Virus record (IMG/VR): IMGVR_UViG_3300050821_003799
Span: 1-62,847 of that record
DNA: 62,847 nt
Reading direction: 5' to 3' (one strand)
DNA from: a virus
In this document: in pieces, positions 39,023 to 47,533 of the stretch
Layout: each line of letters opens with the position of its first letter
How positions within the stretch are numbered: the first letter of the stretch is position 1
The notes under the pieces: generated by a model
The model's database searches: none
What the model was told of the DNA's origin: nothing
Seen by the model: only the letters and a program-made list of their open reading frames with translations
Program-made: the position numbers and the translations under genes

Positions 39023-40069
39023 TTAGCCTGTGAAGCCCATTCCGTAGCAATGATAACCCGGAAGGACCGTTAAATTGTGAGCCAGCAGGATCTTCCCGAC
39101 GATCTTGGTATTGCCTGCGCTCGGGATGAACCCGTCATCGTCGAGTGAACCGTTGAACGGCGCGTTCTTCGAGATGCGGTACTTGATCATCGGTTTGCGG
39201 GCGTTCATGAACCAGATCGATTCGCCGGTGCTCCCGATCCCAGTCAGAGCCGGGTAGGAAGTCACAGCGCCGCTGGTGGTGTAGGTGAAGTACCGGGTTG
39301 CCACGCGGTCGTTTGTGCCATTCGATGCTTCGAGGTACGAACCGGGAGCGTAGCGGGAGGCCAGGATCACCGCGCCGTTGTACTCCAGGCCACGGAAGCC
39401 GCCCTTGGCGACGGTCACGTTCTGGAACCGCTGCTGGGTCTGGTAGTTGTTGCGGATATAGCCGAAGCCCTTGACGGTAGTGAGGATGATGTTCGGCTCG
39501 TATTCACCAGACCCGTAGTTGACCGACTGGTACATCGACTCCATGATCGGCAGCGTGATGGCGCCAGTGATGGTCACCGGGGCGGGCGCGAGCATACGGC
39601 CGCCATAAGTGGCTCTGGTCAGCGTCCCGTAGATCGGGTAGGAGTTGCCATCGAGACCCGCCGTGGTTCCGTCCGAAAGCGCCTCCATCAAGCCGTTGAT
39701 GAGCTTGACGTAGTTGCCGGACTGCCCCTGCAAGTAAAGCTGCAAGGCGGTCTGAGCGCCCAACTGCATGTAGGCACTGTCCACGCGCTCTTCGACCAGT
39801 TTGACCACCGCGAGCGGCCCGTTGTTCAAGACCTTGATGTCTTCTTTGTAGAATGGGATCAGAACCGCTTGGTACTTCGGGTCGAACCGAAGCTGCTGCT
39901 CGATTTGGCGCTGGTCAGCCGGGAGGTCTTGTCCTTTCGAGTACGACCCGCCATCCTGGACGTCATACTCGATGTTGTCGTTCCACGTGGAACCTCCCTC
40001 GACTTCATCGAGGCAGTTTTCGTCGAGAAAGGACATCAGGGGGTCCTTGTTGAAAACCAAGTCCCGCAA
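39023..40069 (-). CDS. major capsid protein (start codon unclear)
   Basis: A 348-residue frame from a TTG at 40069. F-Y-K-E-D-I-K-V (about 73-80), G-G-F-R-G-L-E-Y-N-G-A-V-I (about 223-235) and the position after a scaffold-like gene fit a major capsid protein. The frame stays open for 27 codons upstream (to 40150) and this part looks coding (Y-T-P-D-T-L-S-Q-I-E, then R-R-Y-I-D-E-Q-P), yet contains no ATG, GTG or TTG. The TTG has no ribosome binding site. A non-standard start or a sequence error is likely. Confidence 0.75.
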   Translation of the reverse strand: MRDLVFNKDPLMSFLDENCLDEVEGGSTWNDNIEYDVQDGGSYSKGQDLPADQRQIEQQLRFDPKYQAVLIPFYKEDIKVLNNGPLAVVKLVEERVDSAYMQLGAQTALQLYLQGQSGNYVKLINGLMEALSDGTTAGLDGNSYPIYGTLTRATYGGRMLAPAPVTITGAITLPIMESMYQSVNYGSGEYEPNIILTTVKGFGYIRNNYQTQQRFQNVTVAKGGFRGLEYNGAVILASRYAPGSYLEASNGTNDRVATRYFTYTTSGAVTSYPALTGIGSTGESIWFMNARKPMIKYRISKNAPFNGSLDDDGFIPSAGNTKIVGKILLAHNLTVLPGYHCYGMGFTG

Positions 40070-40162
40070 TTTCGGCTGCTCGTCGATGTAGCGCCGCGTG
40101 GTTACTTCAATTTGAGAGAGCGTGTCCGGCGTATAAGTACCCTGCTTTCTTTAACTTACCTA

Positions 40163-40948
40163 CTATTGCACCGCTGGCTCATATTTGCCAGTAACTGCGG
40201 CTTCGACAACTTTGTTGCGGTCGTACTTGCGATCTGCGGTCGAGCGCGTGATTCCCTGGGTCGAGGGTGTCGCATCGGCACCTGCCGGGAAGAACTGCGG
40301 GGTCTGACGTTTCGCAAGTTCCTCATCGACGCGGCGCTTGATCTCCGATTCGGTCTGTGTTTTCTCTGCTGCCTGACGTTCAGGGGCATCCCATTCGTCA
40401 TAAGCGGCCATCAGGTCACCGTTCTTGGTGGCGGCGATCTCGCCCAGCTTCTTGAAATCGATGTCGGTCTTGCGGCCCGAGCGCATGTGCTTCTGGACGA
40501 TGCTGCCGGTGTTGGTCAGCAAGTCCGACCAGCGCGGCGCGTAGTTGTTCTGGATGGTCTCATTGACGATCTTTTGGACGTCCTCGGCGTTGAATGTGGT
40601 CGTGGCGGCGGCTGCTGCTGCCGATGGCTTCACGGGAGTGTTCGGGTCGAGAGGCCCGAACCGTTCCTCATAGATCGCGGCCTTGCGCTGAAGCTCCTCG
40701 ATAGCAGGCTTGTTTTTGGCGTACCACTCTTCGTATGCCTTTGAGCCGGGGCGCTGGGGCGTGCCGTTGTAACTCAACTCCAGAGCGGCGGCGCGGCGTT
40801 CGAGTTCGTCATAGTCCTTCTTCTGAAGGAGCGTCTGCGCCTTGGCGTTCACCTTGTCATTCACAAGACCCTTCATGATGACTTCGACGGTCGGGGCATC
40901 GAGGCCCGCATCCTGCACCAGATATTCGGCTAGTTCTTTGGCTGTCAT
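40163..40948 (-). CDS. scaffolding protein candidate
   Basis: A 261-residue, strongly charged, helical protein (A-K-A-Q-T-L-L-Q-K-K-D-Y-D-E-L-E, R-K-A-A-I-Y-E-E-R-F) with a Pro/Ala linker near 105-118, directly upstream of the capsid gene. This composition and place are those of head scaffolds. No protease signature is seen. Confidence 0.65.
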   Translation of the reverse strand: MTAKELAEYLVQDAGLDAPTVEVIMKGLVNDKVNAKAQTLLQKKDYDELERRAAALELSYNGTPQRPGSKAYEEWYAKNKPAIEELQRKAAIYEERFGPLDPNTPVKPSAAAAAATTTFNAEDVQKIVNETIQNNYAPRWSDLLTNTGSIVQKHMRSGRKTDIDFKKLGEIAATKNGDLMAAYDEWDAPERQAAEKTQTESEIKRRVDEELAKRQTPQFFPAGADATPSTQGITRSTADRKYDRNKVVEAAVTGKYEPAVQ

Positions 40949-40951
40949 GCG

Positions 40952-41329
40952 CTATCCTTGGGGACCTCCTGCGATGGGCGGCGGTCCACCGGGCGACGGA
41001 GGCATGGGCGTCATACCGCCCTGAGGCCCACCGGCACCGGCTGGTTGAAAGGCGTTCTGCGCGGCCATCGGCAGCAGCGAGGTCGCCATTGCCACAATCT
41101 GACCGCAAATCTGTTCCGCTCCTGGGACCGAGCCCGACTTGATAATCGAGGCGCAAGCCTGATTGATCTGGTCCACCGCGCTCTTGACCGGAGCGATGCC
41201 GCTCAGGATCGAAGCCAGCGCATTCGGTGGTTCCCCGCCCGCGCTCTGCGAGTTGCTCGAAAGATCCGGCAACGGAGGCAGCGATGCGGTGGCTGCTTGG
41301 GGCGACGGGAATGGAGAGGGGCTGGTCAC
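40952..41329 (-). CDS. Pro/Gly/Ala-rich small protein
   Basis: A 125-residue protein: Ser/Pro-rich start, a helical core with two Cys (V-D-Q-I-N-Q-A-C-A-S-I-I and E-Q-I-C-G-Q-I), and a Gly/Pro tail. It may be a minor head protein. The function is unknown. Confidence 0.55.
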   Translation of the reverse strand: MTSPSPFPSPQAATASLPPLPDLSSNSQSAGGEPPNALASILSGIAPVKSAVDQINQACASIIKSGSVPGAEQICGQIVAMATSLLPMAAQNAFQPAGAGGPQGGMTPMPPSPGGPPPIAGGPQG

Positions 41330-41491
41330 TTACTTTCCTGCGGGAGACATTTCCTTGCCAAAGGATTTGTGCTTCTTGCCGAGCTTACCTGAGAAGCCGA
41401 CTTCCTTCTTGCCGAGACCGGGCTGACCGCCGTGTTTACCCATGCCCTCGTGGTGCTTCTTACCCATGTGCTCTTTCTTCTCTTCTTTCAC
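41330..41491 (-). CDS. 53-residue Lys/His-rich peptide
   Basis: It starts at GTG in a GTGA overlap. K-E-E-K-K-E-H-M-G-K-K-H-H-E-G and G-L-G-K-K-E-V-G-F-S-G-K-L-G-K-K make a very basic, disordered protein. DNA condensation or capsid lining is possible. Confidence 0.55.
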   Translation of the reverse strand: MKEEKKEHMGKKHHEGMGKHGGQPGLGKKEVGFSGKLGKKHKSFGKEMSPAGK

Positions 41492-41682
41492 TTGGTCGCT
41501 CCTTTGCGGCGTAGTTTCGAGAGAGTCTCCGCGAGCCGCGATTCCTTGCCCAACTTGCCGGGAGAATCTTCCTTCTTTTTGGCGAAGCCCATCGTGCTCA
41601 TGCCCGCAGATTTCGCTTTCTTCCCGAGCGCACCCTTCTGCATTCCAGAGTGTTCGATCCAAAGAGGATCTGAGTTAGCCAT
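41488..41682 (-). CDS. 64-residue basic peptide, leaderless
   Basis: A Lys-rich protein (G-A-L-G-K-K-A-K-S-A-G-M, K-L-G-K-E-S) similar in composition to the next gene (both carry G-K-L-G-K). Its ATG is 8 bases after the -10 of the head promoter and lacks a ribosome binding site, predicting a leaderless start for the head operon. Confidence 0.6.
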   Translation of the reverse strand: MANSDPLWIEHSGMQKGALGKKAKSAGMSTMGFAKKKEDSPGKLGKESRLAETLSKLRRKGATK

Positions 41683-41690
41683 TAGCAGAG

Positions 41691-41720
41691 AGAATACGGC
41701 AAAACTAGAAACCTTGTCAA
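41691..41720 (-). promoter_or_regulatory. head-operon promoter
   Basis: Minus strand TTGACA (41720-41715), 18-bp spacer and TATTCT (41696-41691). The words CTTGACAAGG and TTTCTAG match the duplicated promoters at 10672 and 11421, although here the palindrome is partial. The same factor may control all three. Confidence 0.65.
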
Positions 41721-41800
41721 GTGAGGGAAAACAAAGGACTTAATTTAACCTATAAAGTTAGGGGAAAGTTTGGGTTAAACTTGTGATACCCTGAATCGTT

Positions 41801-42061
41801 ATGGAAGTGCCCGAACAGTGCCCGCTCTGTAACTCTCCACGCATCGGAATTGTGGGAGATTTGTACGTTCAAAACATACGAGGCGACACTCCAACAATAG
41901 TTTCGCCGGAATACGCGGTCTATGATTGCGGCGCGAGAATCTTCACGGACACTGGGTCAATGGCGTCTGGATCATGCCGAGTTCGCGGTCTAACCGGACA
42001 ACTTGAGGCCGACAACACCGATCTATCCAAGTACGAATGGTGGGGAATATCGCGTGACTAA
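41801..42061 (+). CDS. small Cys protein on the opposite strand
   Basis: An 86-residue protein: C-P-L-C near residue 7, then a beta-rich body and a late Cys near 59. It lies alone on the plus strand between head-operon genes. TACCCT 8 bases before the ATG may be a weak -10. It might be an independently expressed (moron-type) gene. Confidence 0.55.
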   Translation: MEVPEQCPLCNSPRIGIVGDLYVQNIRGDTPTIVSPEYAVYDCGARIFTDTGSMASGSCRVRGLTGQLEADNTDLSKYEWWGISRD

Positions 42062-44013
42062 CTCGTCTGCAACGTCACGTCGCCCCCGCCGTCGTTAGAC
42101 ACTTGCGGCGGTGCGGAGTCCGTAGCCTTGCGGCCCTGCGCGTTCGCGATCATACCAATCCCCAATTGCTGCTGAAGTTGTAGGCGCTCCAGTTCGGAGT
42201 TAGGCACGATGATGCTAGGAGGCGCGAAGTTCATCTTGCCTAGGTTCTCCATCAGCGTGAACACGGACAGATAGCCCATCTTAGAGAGCAGCAAATCTTC
42301 CATGCGGTCCTGCTGCGCGGCGCTATTGAGCAGCGATCCAGGCTTGTAGTTGTAGGCAAACGATTCTAGCATGAGGCGTGCGCGAGCATAGCGCGGCATG
42401 GGCTCGTCAGTCCCCAGCGCATCCGTGAACGAAGCGATGTCGCCGGGATCGCCGTCAGGAATGTTGTCGGGGATGAACGTCTTGGGATCGAAGTCCATAT
42501 CCTCAGTGGTGATTGCGGACGGCCCGAACTTCGCGATGCGTTTTGGCAGCGTCTCAAACTCCGCGATGCAATACAGGTACATCTCAGCGAGTTCCTTCAT
42601 GAAGCCTTCGAGGATGCGCGAACGGAGCCGCGCTCCCGGCGTCATGGCCTTCATGATCGTGTCGATGGTGTCGTCGCTGGGGATCTGCGCGAGCTGCGCC
42701 ATCTGCGAAACGTCCGCAGTGCCCGCGAGATTCTTCGCCATGTCGATGATCCAATTGACGTGCTGCCAGAGCGACTGATCGAGTGGCGGCGGATTGTTGA
42801 TCTGAATGCCCTTTCCAGATGCAAGATTGGTGCGGATCTTGGCACCAGGCGTCCGCGAATTGAATTTATCGAGTTCCGCCCGAGATACGTTGCGGTCTGC
42901 GGTAACGCTGGGCTGTGCCACCTGCGCCGCATGGTCATCGATCACCCGGAGCAGTGCGTTCAGGGAATCGACCAGCGGCAGGATATCCCACAGCGGAGCT
43001 TTGCCGAGCCATGCTTTCGGCCACGGATTGAGTGTGAGCTTGATGAGCGGGAACTTGGCGTGCCAGTAGGGAGACGGTCCATCGTAAAGCAGCGCCCCGC
43101 CGCCCCACACAATCATGCGCTTAAACGGATAGAGCGGCTTGTTTGGTTTAACGGTATAGGACCACTGTGTCTGCGGAGAACCGTCCTTCCACTCGCCCAT
43201 GTAGACCGTTTCATTAGTCTTGTTCGTCCGTGGATCGCTCAAGTACATCGTGTTGACGAACACAGTAGGCGTAGCAGGGATCGGATCGTCCTCGCCGCGT
43301 GCGCCTTTCGACAGCGGACCACTGACGCGATTCTTCGATGCACCGCCGAACACGCGAGTGAACCATCCGAAGATGCCAGGGTCTCCGATATCAGCTTTCA
43401 CTTCCTTCTGATATTCAGCCCGTACCCAGTCCGGCGTGCGCGGCTTGCGAATGATGACGCCCAGCGCGTCTTGGATCGTGTGGTAGGAGATTGGCTCGAC
43501 GGGGAACACGCAGCGCGGGTCCTCCGCATCGATCATCATGTCGTTCAGCCGGCGGGAGTAGTAGAGATGCGCCCAGCCAGTACCAGCCGCCGCGTAATAC
43601 CTGATGATGTCCCCGATTCTCAGGTCGATCAACCGTGAGGTGTACCAGTCCTCCGCTTGTTTGTTCGAGATACGGGCCTGCGCTTCGTACTTCGGATTGC
43701 GCGTGCCATAGTTCCAGAACACCCGCGTGTCGGTCAATTGCGCTGTGATATCCTCGGCGGTCTTGGCGGTGAGGTTGGCTTTGGTGCGCGAGAGCGGCTT
43801 CGGCGTGGGTACGTAAGAAGCGGTGGATTCGCGCTCATTGGCGAAGATCGCATCGAGCGTTTGATTGATCTTGTCATAGCCGACCGAGGCTTCAACGAAC
43901 CGCTGACCGGCTCTCAGCTTCCCCTCGCACCACTCGACTATGGCGTAATCGCGAGTTCCGGGCTTGGCTGCATCGTCGCGTAACGGCGGGAGATCGGAGA
44001 AGTTGTCGGCCAT
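42058..44013 (-). CDS. portal protein
   Basis: A 651-residue protein with the order of podovirus-type portals: charged N-terminus, W-N-Y-G-T-R (about 99-104), G-T-G-W-A-H-L-Y-Y, an A-K-F-P-L-I-K-L-T-L region, L-N-A-L-L-R-V-I-D-D-H-A-A-Q helix, then K-N-L-A-G-T-A-D-V-S-Q-M and a long helical C-terminus. The portal forms the ring through which DNA enters and leaves the head. It lies between terminase and scaffold as expected. Confidence 0.85.
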   Translation of the reverse strand: MADNFSDLPPLRDDAAKPGTRDYAIVEWCEGKLRAGQRFVEASVGYDKINQTLDAIFANERESTASYVPTPKPLSRTKANLTAKTAEDITAQLTDTRVFWNYGTRNPKYEAQARISNKQAEDWYTSRLIDLRIGDIIRYYAAAGTGWAHLYYSRRLNDMMIDAEDPRCVFPVEPISYHTIQDALGVIIRKPRTPDWVRAEYQKEVKADIGDPGIFGWFTRVFGGASKNRVSGPLSKGARGEDDPIPATPTVFVNTMYLSDPRTNKTNETVYMGEWKDGSPQTQWSYTVKPNKPLYPFKRMIVWGGGALLYDGPSPYWHAKFPLIKLTLNPWPKAWLGKAPLWDILPLVDSLNALLRVIDDHAAQVAQPSVTADRNVSRAELDKFNSRTPGAKIRTNLASGKGIQINNPPPLDQSLWQHVNWIIDMAKNLAGTADVSQMAQLAQIPSDDTIDTIMKAMTPGARLRSRILEGFMKELAEMYLYCIAEFETLPKRIAKFGPSAITTEDMDFDPKTFIPDNIPDGDPGDIASFTDALGTDEPMPRYARARLMLESFAYNYKPGSLLNSAAQQDRMEDLLLSKMGYLSVFTLMENLGKMNFAPPSIIVPNSELERLQLQQQLGIGMIANAQGRKATDSAPPQVSNDGGGDVTLQTS

Positions 44014-44022
44014 TGAAGCCGA

Positions 44023-44445
44023 TTATACGCTTGGTTCGTCCAAACCGCGAATCGGAGGCGCGTTGAGGCAGGCTTCCATGTCTCGTTCTGCCGTCGCACT
44101 ACCGGGATCGTACCAGGACCGTTCGTGGATGCGGCCTGTTTCTTTTTCGTACTGCCGGATGGCTTGCGGAGTGTCTAACTCCACTCTTTCATAGCCTTGT
44201 CGAGCATAGACAGGAGGGATTGGCTGGTCGTTCCGTGGCGGGTATCGAGTTTCACCCGTGCGCGGATTGCGATAGATGACAGACTTTTCGGAGTGGTGCA
44301 TGGCGGTGATACGGCTTCCTCCGTGGGGCATGGTGTGGCCGTGCTTGCCGGTCCCGTCACTACAGATGGGCCATGATCCTTGCGGTCGCAGCTGTCCACA
44401 TATTTCACAGATCACCGTTCCGTTCAAAGTAATCTGCCTTTCCAT
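44023..44445 (-). CDS. FmdB-like zinc-ribbon protein
   Basis: A 140-residue protein starting at ATG 44445 after AAGGG. C-E-I-C-G-Q, C-S-D and G-K-H-G-H form the zinc end. V-I-Y-R-N-P-R-T-G-E-T-R-Y-P-P-R-N-D-Q-P then Q-G-Y-E-R-V-E-L matches a conserved phage family near portal genes. The function is unknown. Confidence 0.65.
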   Translation of the reverse strand: MERQITLNGTVICEICGQLRPQGSWPICSDGTGKHGHTMPHGGSRITAMHHSEKSVIYRNPRTGETRYPPRNDQPIPPVYARQGYERVELDTPQAIRQYEKETGRIHERSWYDPGSATAERDMEACLNAPPIRGLDEPSV

Positions 44446-44642
44446 ATACCCTTGTCGATGAGCCATACAGAAAGGCCGCTTATCCCAAATGCTTGAATGT
44501 AAAAAATCTCAAGCCATCCTAACTGAAGAAGTCCTGAATCGGTTTGCTCAATTCGATTGTTTACGATCCACATTTCGGAGCATGCATTAACCCACACACA
44601 TAAGGCTATGACCGCAATGGATGCTAGGATCTTAAAAAACAT
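44424..44642 (-). CDS. small membrane protein
   Basis: A 72-residue protein with a hydrophobic start (F-F-K-I-L-A-S-I-A-V-I-A-L-C-V-W) and a second weakly hydrophobic helix (L-E-I-F-Y-I-Q-A-F-G-I-S-G-L). ATG 44642 with GAAGG upstream is preferred to TTG 44651. The function is unknown. Confidence 0.55.
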   Translation of the reverse strand: MFFKILASIAVIALCVWVNACSEMWIVNNRIEQTDSGLLQLGWLEIFYIQAFGISGLSVWLIDKGIWKGRLL

Positions 44643-44862
44643 GGCCTTCAATGGACCGCTTGATGATGTTCTCGTTCAAGTATTCGCCGAGGTCCTGATG
44701 GAATGCCCGCCCCTTCAGACGCTTCGCGATCTCCGGTGGGATCTTGACCGACGCTGTGACCCAGCCGTTCGGCTCATCCTTCGTGGTGCAGGTAATCACC
44801 TCTGGCAAAAAGACGGGGGCCGGAGGAAGCGCCCCCGTTTTGGAAAGAGTATCGGCTTTCAT
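44632..44862 (-). CDS. ribbon-helix-helix-like protein
   Basis: A 76-residue protein: W-V-T-A-S-V-K-I-P-P-E-I-A-K-R-L-K then L-G-E-Y-L-N-E-N-I-I, the strand-helix-helix spacing of RHH regulators. GAGGG lies 9 bases before the ATG. It may regulate the divergent promoter region upstream of it. Confidence 0.5.
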   Translation of the reverse strand: MKADTLSKTGALPPAPVFLPEVITCTTKDEPNGWVTASVKIPPEIAKRLKGRAFHQDLGEYLNENIIKRSIEGHVF

Positions 44863-44876
44863 ACTGTACGTCCCTC

Positions 44877-44919
44877 ATTCTATGGGTGAAAGATTTACGT
44901 GTCAAGCTAGGTGAAAGTC
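44877..44919 (-). promoter_or_regulatory. promoter with two TTTCACC boxes
   Basis: Minus strand TTGACA (44905-44900), 17-bp spacer and TAGAAT (44882-44877). TTTCACCC lies in the spacer (44891-44884) and a second box, TTTCACCT, just upstream (44916-44909). Confidence 0.75.
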
Positions 44920-44935
44920 ATGGTACGATTCCTTA

Positions 44936-45048
44936 GTGGTCCGTCCCGGCACTTGCAGTTCCAGGCGGGGAGAGCGGTAGGGATTGGTTCCGTTCGGTAC
45001 AAGTGGGACGGAGCAAGATGAGTGGGTTCGACTCCCACCACGGATCAC
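44936..45048 (+). ncRNA. candidate structured RNA with a tRNA-like T-arm
   Basis: GTGGTCCGT (44936-44944) pairs with ACGGATCAC (45040-45048) over 9 bp with one G-U. Near the 3' end GTGGG-TTCGACT-CCCAC (45022-45038) is a perfect T-arm with the tRNA B-box. An alternative helix joins CCGTCC/CACTTG (44941-44955) with CAAGTG/GGACGG (45000-45011). No anticodon arm or 3' CCA is clear, so I do not call a tRNA. It ends 9 bases before the next ATG. Confidence 0.5.
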
Positions 45049-45057
45049 GTCAATTTT

Positions 45058-45369
45058 ATGACTCGTAGATTCTTCGGAAAGATAATCGCGCAGGCTGTCT
45101 ACGGCATATATGCAGCGATGCCCATTCTTGCTTCGCCTGAGCAATTGCGCCCGCGCACTCCACCGCCAGAGCCGAATGCAATCGACATGAGCGCGGGGCC
45201 TCTATCCCGCAAGCGGATCGCATGGCCCGCATTAAACGAAGAGGCGTTCGCCCAACGATGTCAAATTGCTTGGGAACTGAAGCACCAAGAGGACTTTGGT
45301 TCTGGCCTGTCAGAACAATTCGTGGGAGTCAACGGAAGAACCAGACGGCCTAGCTTCATTTATCGCTAG
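45058..45369 (+). CDS. hypothetical plus-strand protein
   Basis: A 103-residue basic protein (R-R-F-F-G-K-I-I-A-Q-A-V-Y-G-I, then P-R-T-P-P-P-E-P-N). It has no ribosome binding site; the structured element lies just upstream. Its end overlaps the convergent terminase gene by four bases. The function is unknown. Confidence 0.5.
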   Translation: MTRRFFGKIIAQAVYGIYAAMPILASPEQLRPRTPPPEPNAIDMSAGPLSRKRIAWPALNEEAFAQRCQIAWELKHQEDFGSGLSEQFVGVNGRTRRPSFIYR

Positions 45370-46262
45370 CCCCAGTTGTCCACTGCGTCAATCCACTGCT
45401 CGCGATACGAGCGATACTCGCCCAGCGTCGGCGCATAGTTCTGGTGCTCGACAAAGGGTTTATCGGTGACCGGCTCCTCAGTCCGTTCTGGATCATACGC
45501 CCATTTATGACCTGCCCAGTAACAGAGGTTGGCGGCTTGAATGCGGTCATCTTTCGCTCCATAAGCTGCCCGCGCCCGCATCTTCTCGATGTCGATGACG
45601 GCATTCGAGTATTCAGCGAGCAGGTAAGGCGAACTGATCTTGGCGCGGCGTTCCATCAGGTGACGACGCGAGCGATACCACAGGATCTTTTGGGTGTTGC
45701 TGTTGGAGTGCCAGCCGATAGAACGTGTCGGCTCGGCTACGGAATCCGCGATGGTTTCCCAGTACCATAAGTTCGCATAGCCCAAGCGCAATAATTCCTG
45801 CGTCGTGAGAATCCCAGGGCCAGGATAACTCTCAAAGATGAACTCGCACTGATCCTCCTCGGTCCCTGCGTAGATCCGTCCGAGCATGTTAGCGATACGG
45901 GCCATCTCGACCGAATCGACCGGAGCGGCGAACTCGCAGACCTGCAAGTCCCGATAGATGAATCGCTGCACCTTGGTCAGCGGGTCGATGTCGGGTGCTC
46001 CATTCTTTAGTAGCGGCATCTTGATCGCATCGACGCGGAAGATTTCGATTGCGGCGTTGTCGGTCTTCTCATCGCCGTCCACGCGAAGGTGCCGCTGCCA
46101 CCCCGTGATGCCCACCGTGGGATCGCCGCCCATGATGTAGGTCGCATTGGCTTTCGGCTCCTCGAACATCAGTACGAGGCCGCGTGGGTCGTCCGCTATG
46201 GACTCCTCGGACTCCTGCGTGAGCTTAAGATTGGAGCCAGAGACGTGGTAAGCGTCTTGCAT
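45366..46262 (-). CDS. terminase large subunit, nuclease part
   Basis: A 298-residue protein. Y-I-M-G-G-D-P-T-V-G-I (about 42-52) is the first acidic motif of the RNase H-like terminase nuclease, F-I-F-E-S-Y-P-G-P-G and D-D-R-I-Q-A carry later acidic residues. It would cut concatemeric DNA to genome length. It begins on the last base of the stop of the ATPase part (TAATG), so the two halves are made as separate chains. Confidence 0.8.
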   Translation of the reverse strand: MQDAYHVSGSNLKLTQESEESIADDPRGLVLMFEEPKANATYIMGGDPTVGITGWQRHLRVDGDEKTDNAAIEIFRVDAIKMPLLKNGAPDIDPLTKVQRFIYRDLQVCEFAAPVDSVEMARIANMLGRIYAGTEEDQCEFIFESYPGPGILTTQELLRLGYANLWYWETIADSVAEPTRSIGWHSNSNTQKILWYRSRRHLMERRAKISSPYLLAEYSNAVIDIEKMRARAAYGAKDDRIQAANLCYWAGHKWAYDPERTEEPVTDKPFVEHQNYAPTLGEYRSYREQWIDAVDNWG

Positions 46263-47533
46263 TACGCCGCAATCTCCACATCGAACGCATCGAAGTCTCC
46301 ACAGTCCTGCTCCATCGTTTCAAGCAACTCCGCTGGCAGCGCCCCCTGCTGGGGGTTCTGGAAGGACTGCTCAGGAGTGGCGGGATAGTTGGTAAGGAAC
46401 TCAGCGAGTGCCATCTTGCGGATGTAGGATGCCCGCGTGGACTCCCACCAGTAAAGCTGTTCGAGGGTCGGGCGGTACACCACGCCGTCATTGAACTCAG
46501 GGCTAGTTCGTTCGATTAATGCGCCGTGACGGATCGTATGCTCATCAGGGACCCAGTTCGGAGCCACGATGTCGCGGTACTTCATCTTGTTGAAATACCA
46601 CGGAATGAACGCATAGACCCAGTGCTCGAAGCCGCGCTTCTTGTGCCGCGCCGCCTCCGTCACTTCTTGCCAGTAGCCCTTGCCGTTAGCTGTGCTCTCT
46701 TCGATATGCAGCGTGGTTGAGGCTTTCGGAATCGCTGGCCAGAATGAGAAGTCGATGTAGGACGGTCCCTGCCACAGCGCGACCTCGGTAAGATGCGATA
46801 CGTCTAGTTGCATACCAACGCCCAATCCACCGCGTCCTTGCTGCTGATTCTCAGCCTGATAGACGCAGCGCGTTGAGATGGGAGACTCGAAGCCGATCTC
46901 GGTGTCCTTAACGTCGGGATACATCTTGGGCTTCATCCAGAACGGCAGGCGGTCGATGGCGGTATGGTCCCTGCTGAACAACTCACTGACGCGGGGCTCA
47001 TCGAGCGATGCAGCGAAGCAGTGCTGCCCTGGCCAAAACAGCATCCGGTGGAGTGTCATCGCCCGTGCCGTAGCGGTCGCTGCCACCTGCCGGACCTTGT
47101 GGAAATAGGCGTGGATCCCGACCGTGAACTTGTATTTCTTGCGCTCCTCGGCGCACTCCTCCTCACGTCGTCCGAGCAGATGGATGAATCGCTTCTGAGA
47201 TTCGAGCAGTTCTGGTGGTGGGCCGATCTTAAGCGAGTCCTGGTCGCCGCCCATACCGACACCGGGGTCGATGCGGAGCGAGTAGTAGCGCAGAAAGAAG
47301 TACTCTAAGTCGCACTTGCAGATCGACAGTTCGGAGTCTATGTGCGCCTGCTCATCGGGGTTGACGGGCCGCGCCAACTGGCCTTCAGGGAGCGGCCTGC
47401 CGTGTTTGTCGTGACGGAGCCGTTCGAGCTTTCCGGCGATCTCGATAGAATCTGCCCGCGGAAGACGGCGGTAGGTCAATCCTGCTTTGCGGGCCGCGTA
47501 GAGACGGCGTTCGACAATAGCGGTCGAGTACAT
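46262..47533 (-). CDS. terminase large subunit, ATPase part
   Basis: A 423-residue protein. K-V-R-Q-V-A-A-T-A-T-A (about 146-156) is at the P-loop position though it lacks the usual G-x-x-x-x-G-K-S/T; D-V-S-H-L-T-E (244-250) is the Walker B with catalytic Glu, and E-S-T-A-N-G (279-284) the coupling motif. It powers DNA entry into the head. Its start directly follows the stop of the small upstream gene. Confidence 0.85.
   Translation of the reverse strand: MYSTAIVERRLYAARKAGLTYRRLPRADSIEIAGKLERLRHDKHGRPLPEGQLARPVNPDEQAHIDSELSICKCDLEYFFLRYYSLRIDPGVGMGGDQDSLKIGPPPELLESQKRFIHLLGRREEECAEERKKYKFTVGIHAYFHKVRQVAATATARAMTLHRMLFWPGQHCFAASLDEPRVSELFSRDHTAIDRLPFWMKPKMYPDVKDTEIGFESPISTRCVYQAENQQQGRGGLGVGMQLDVSHLTEVALWQGPSYIDFSFWPAIPKASTTLHIEESTANGKGYWQEVTEAARHKKRGFEHWVYAFIPWYFNKMKYRDIVAPNWVPDEHTIRHGALIERTSPEFNDGVVYRPTLEQLYWWESTRASYIRKMALAEFLTNYPATPEQSFQNPQQGALPAELLETMEQDCGDFDAFDVEIAA

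Noticed and set aside
44936-45048. Normal tRNA gene
   Set aside because: The T-arm and outer stem are present, but the length, the lack of an anticodon arm, an acceptor mismatch and the absence of CCA do not fit a standard cloverleaf.
44902-45144. 80-codon minus-strand frame over the T-arm RNA
   Set aside because: It reads through a structured RNA region, a common source of false frames, and lacks a ribosome binding site.
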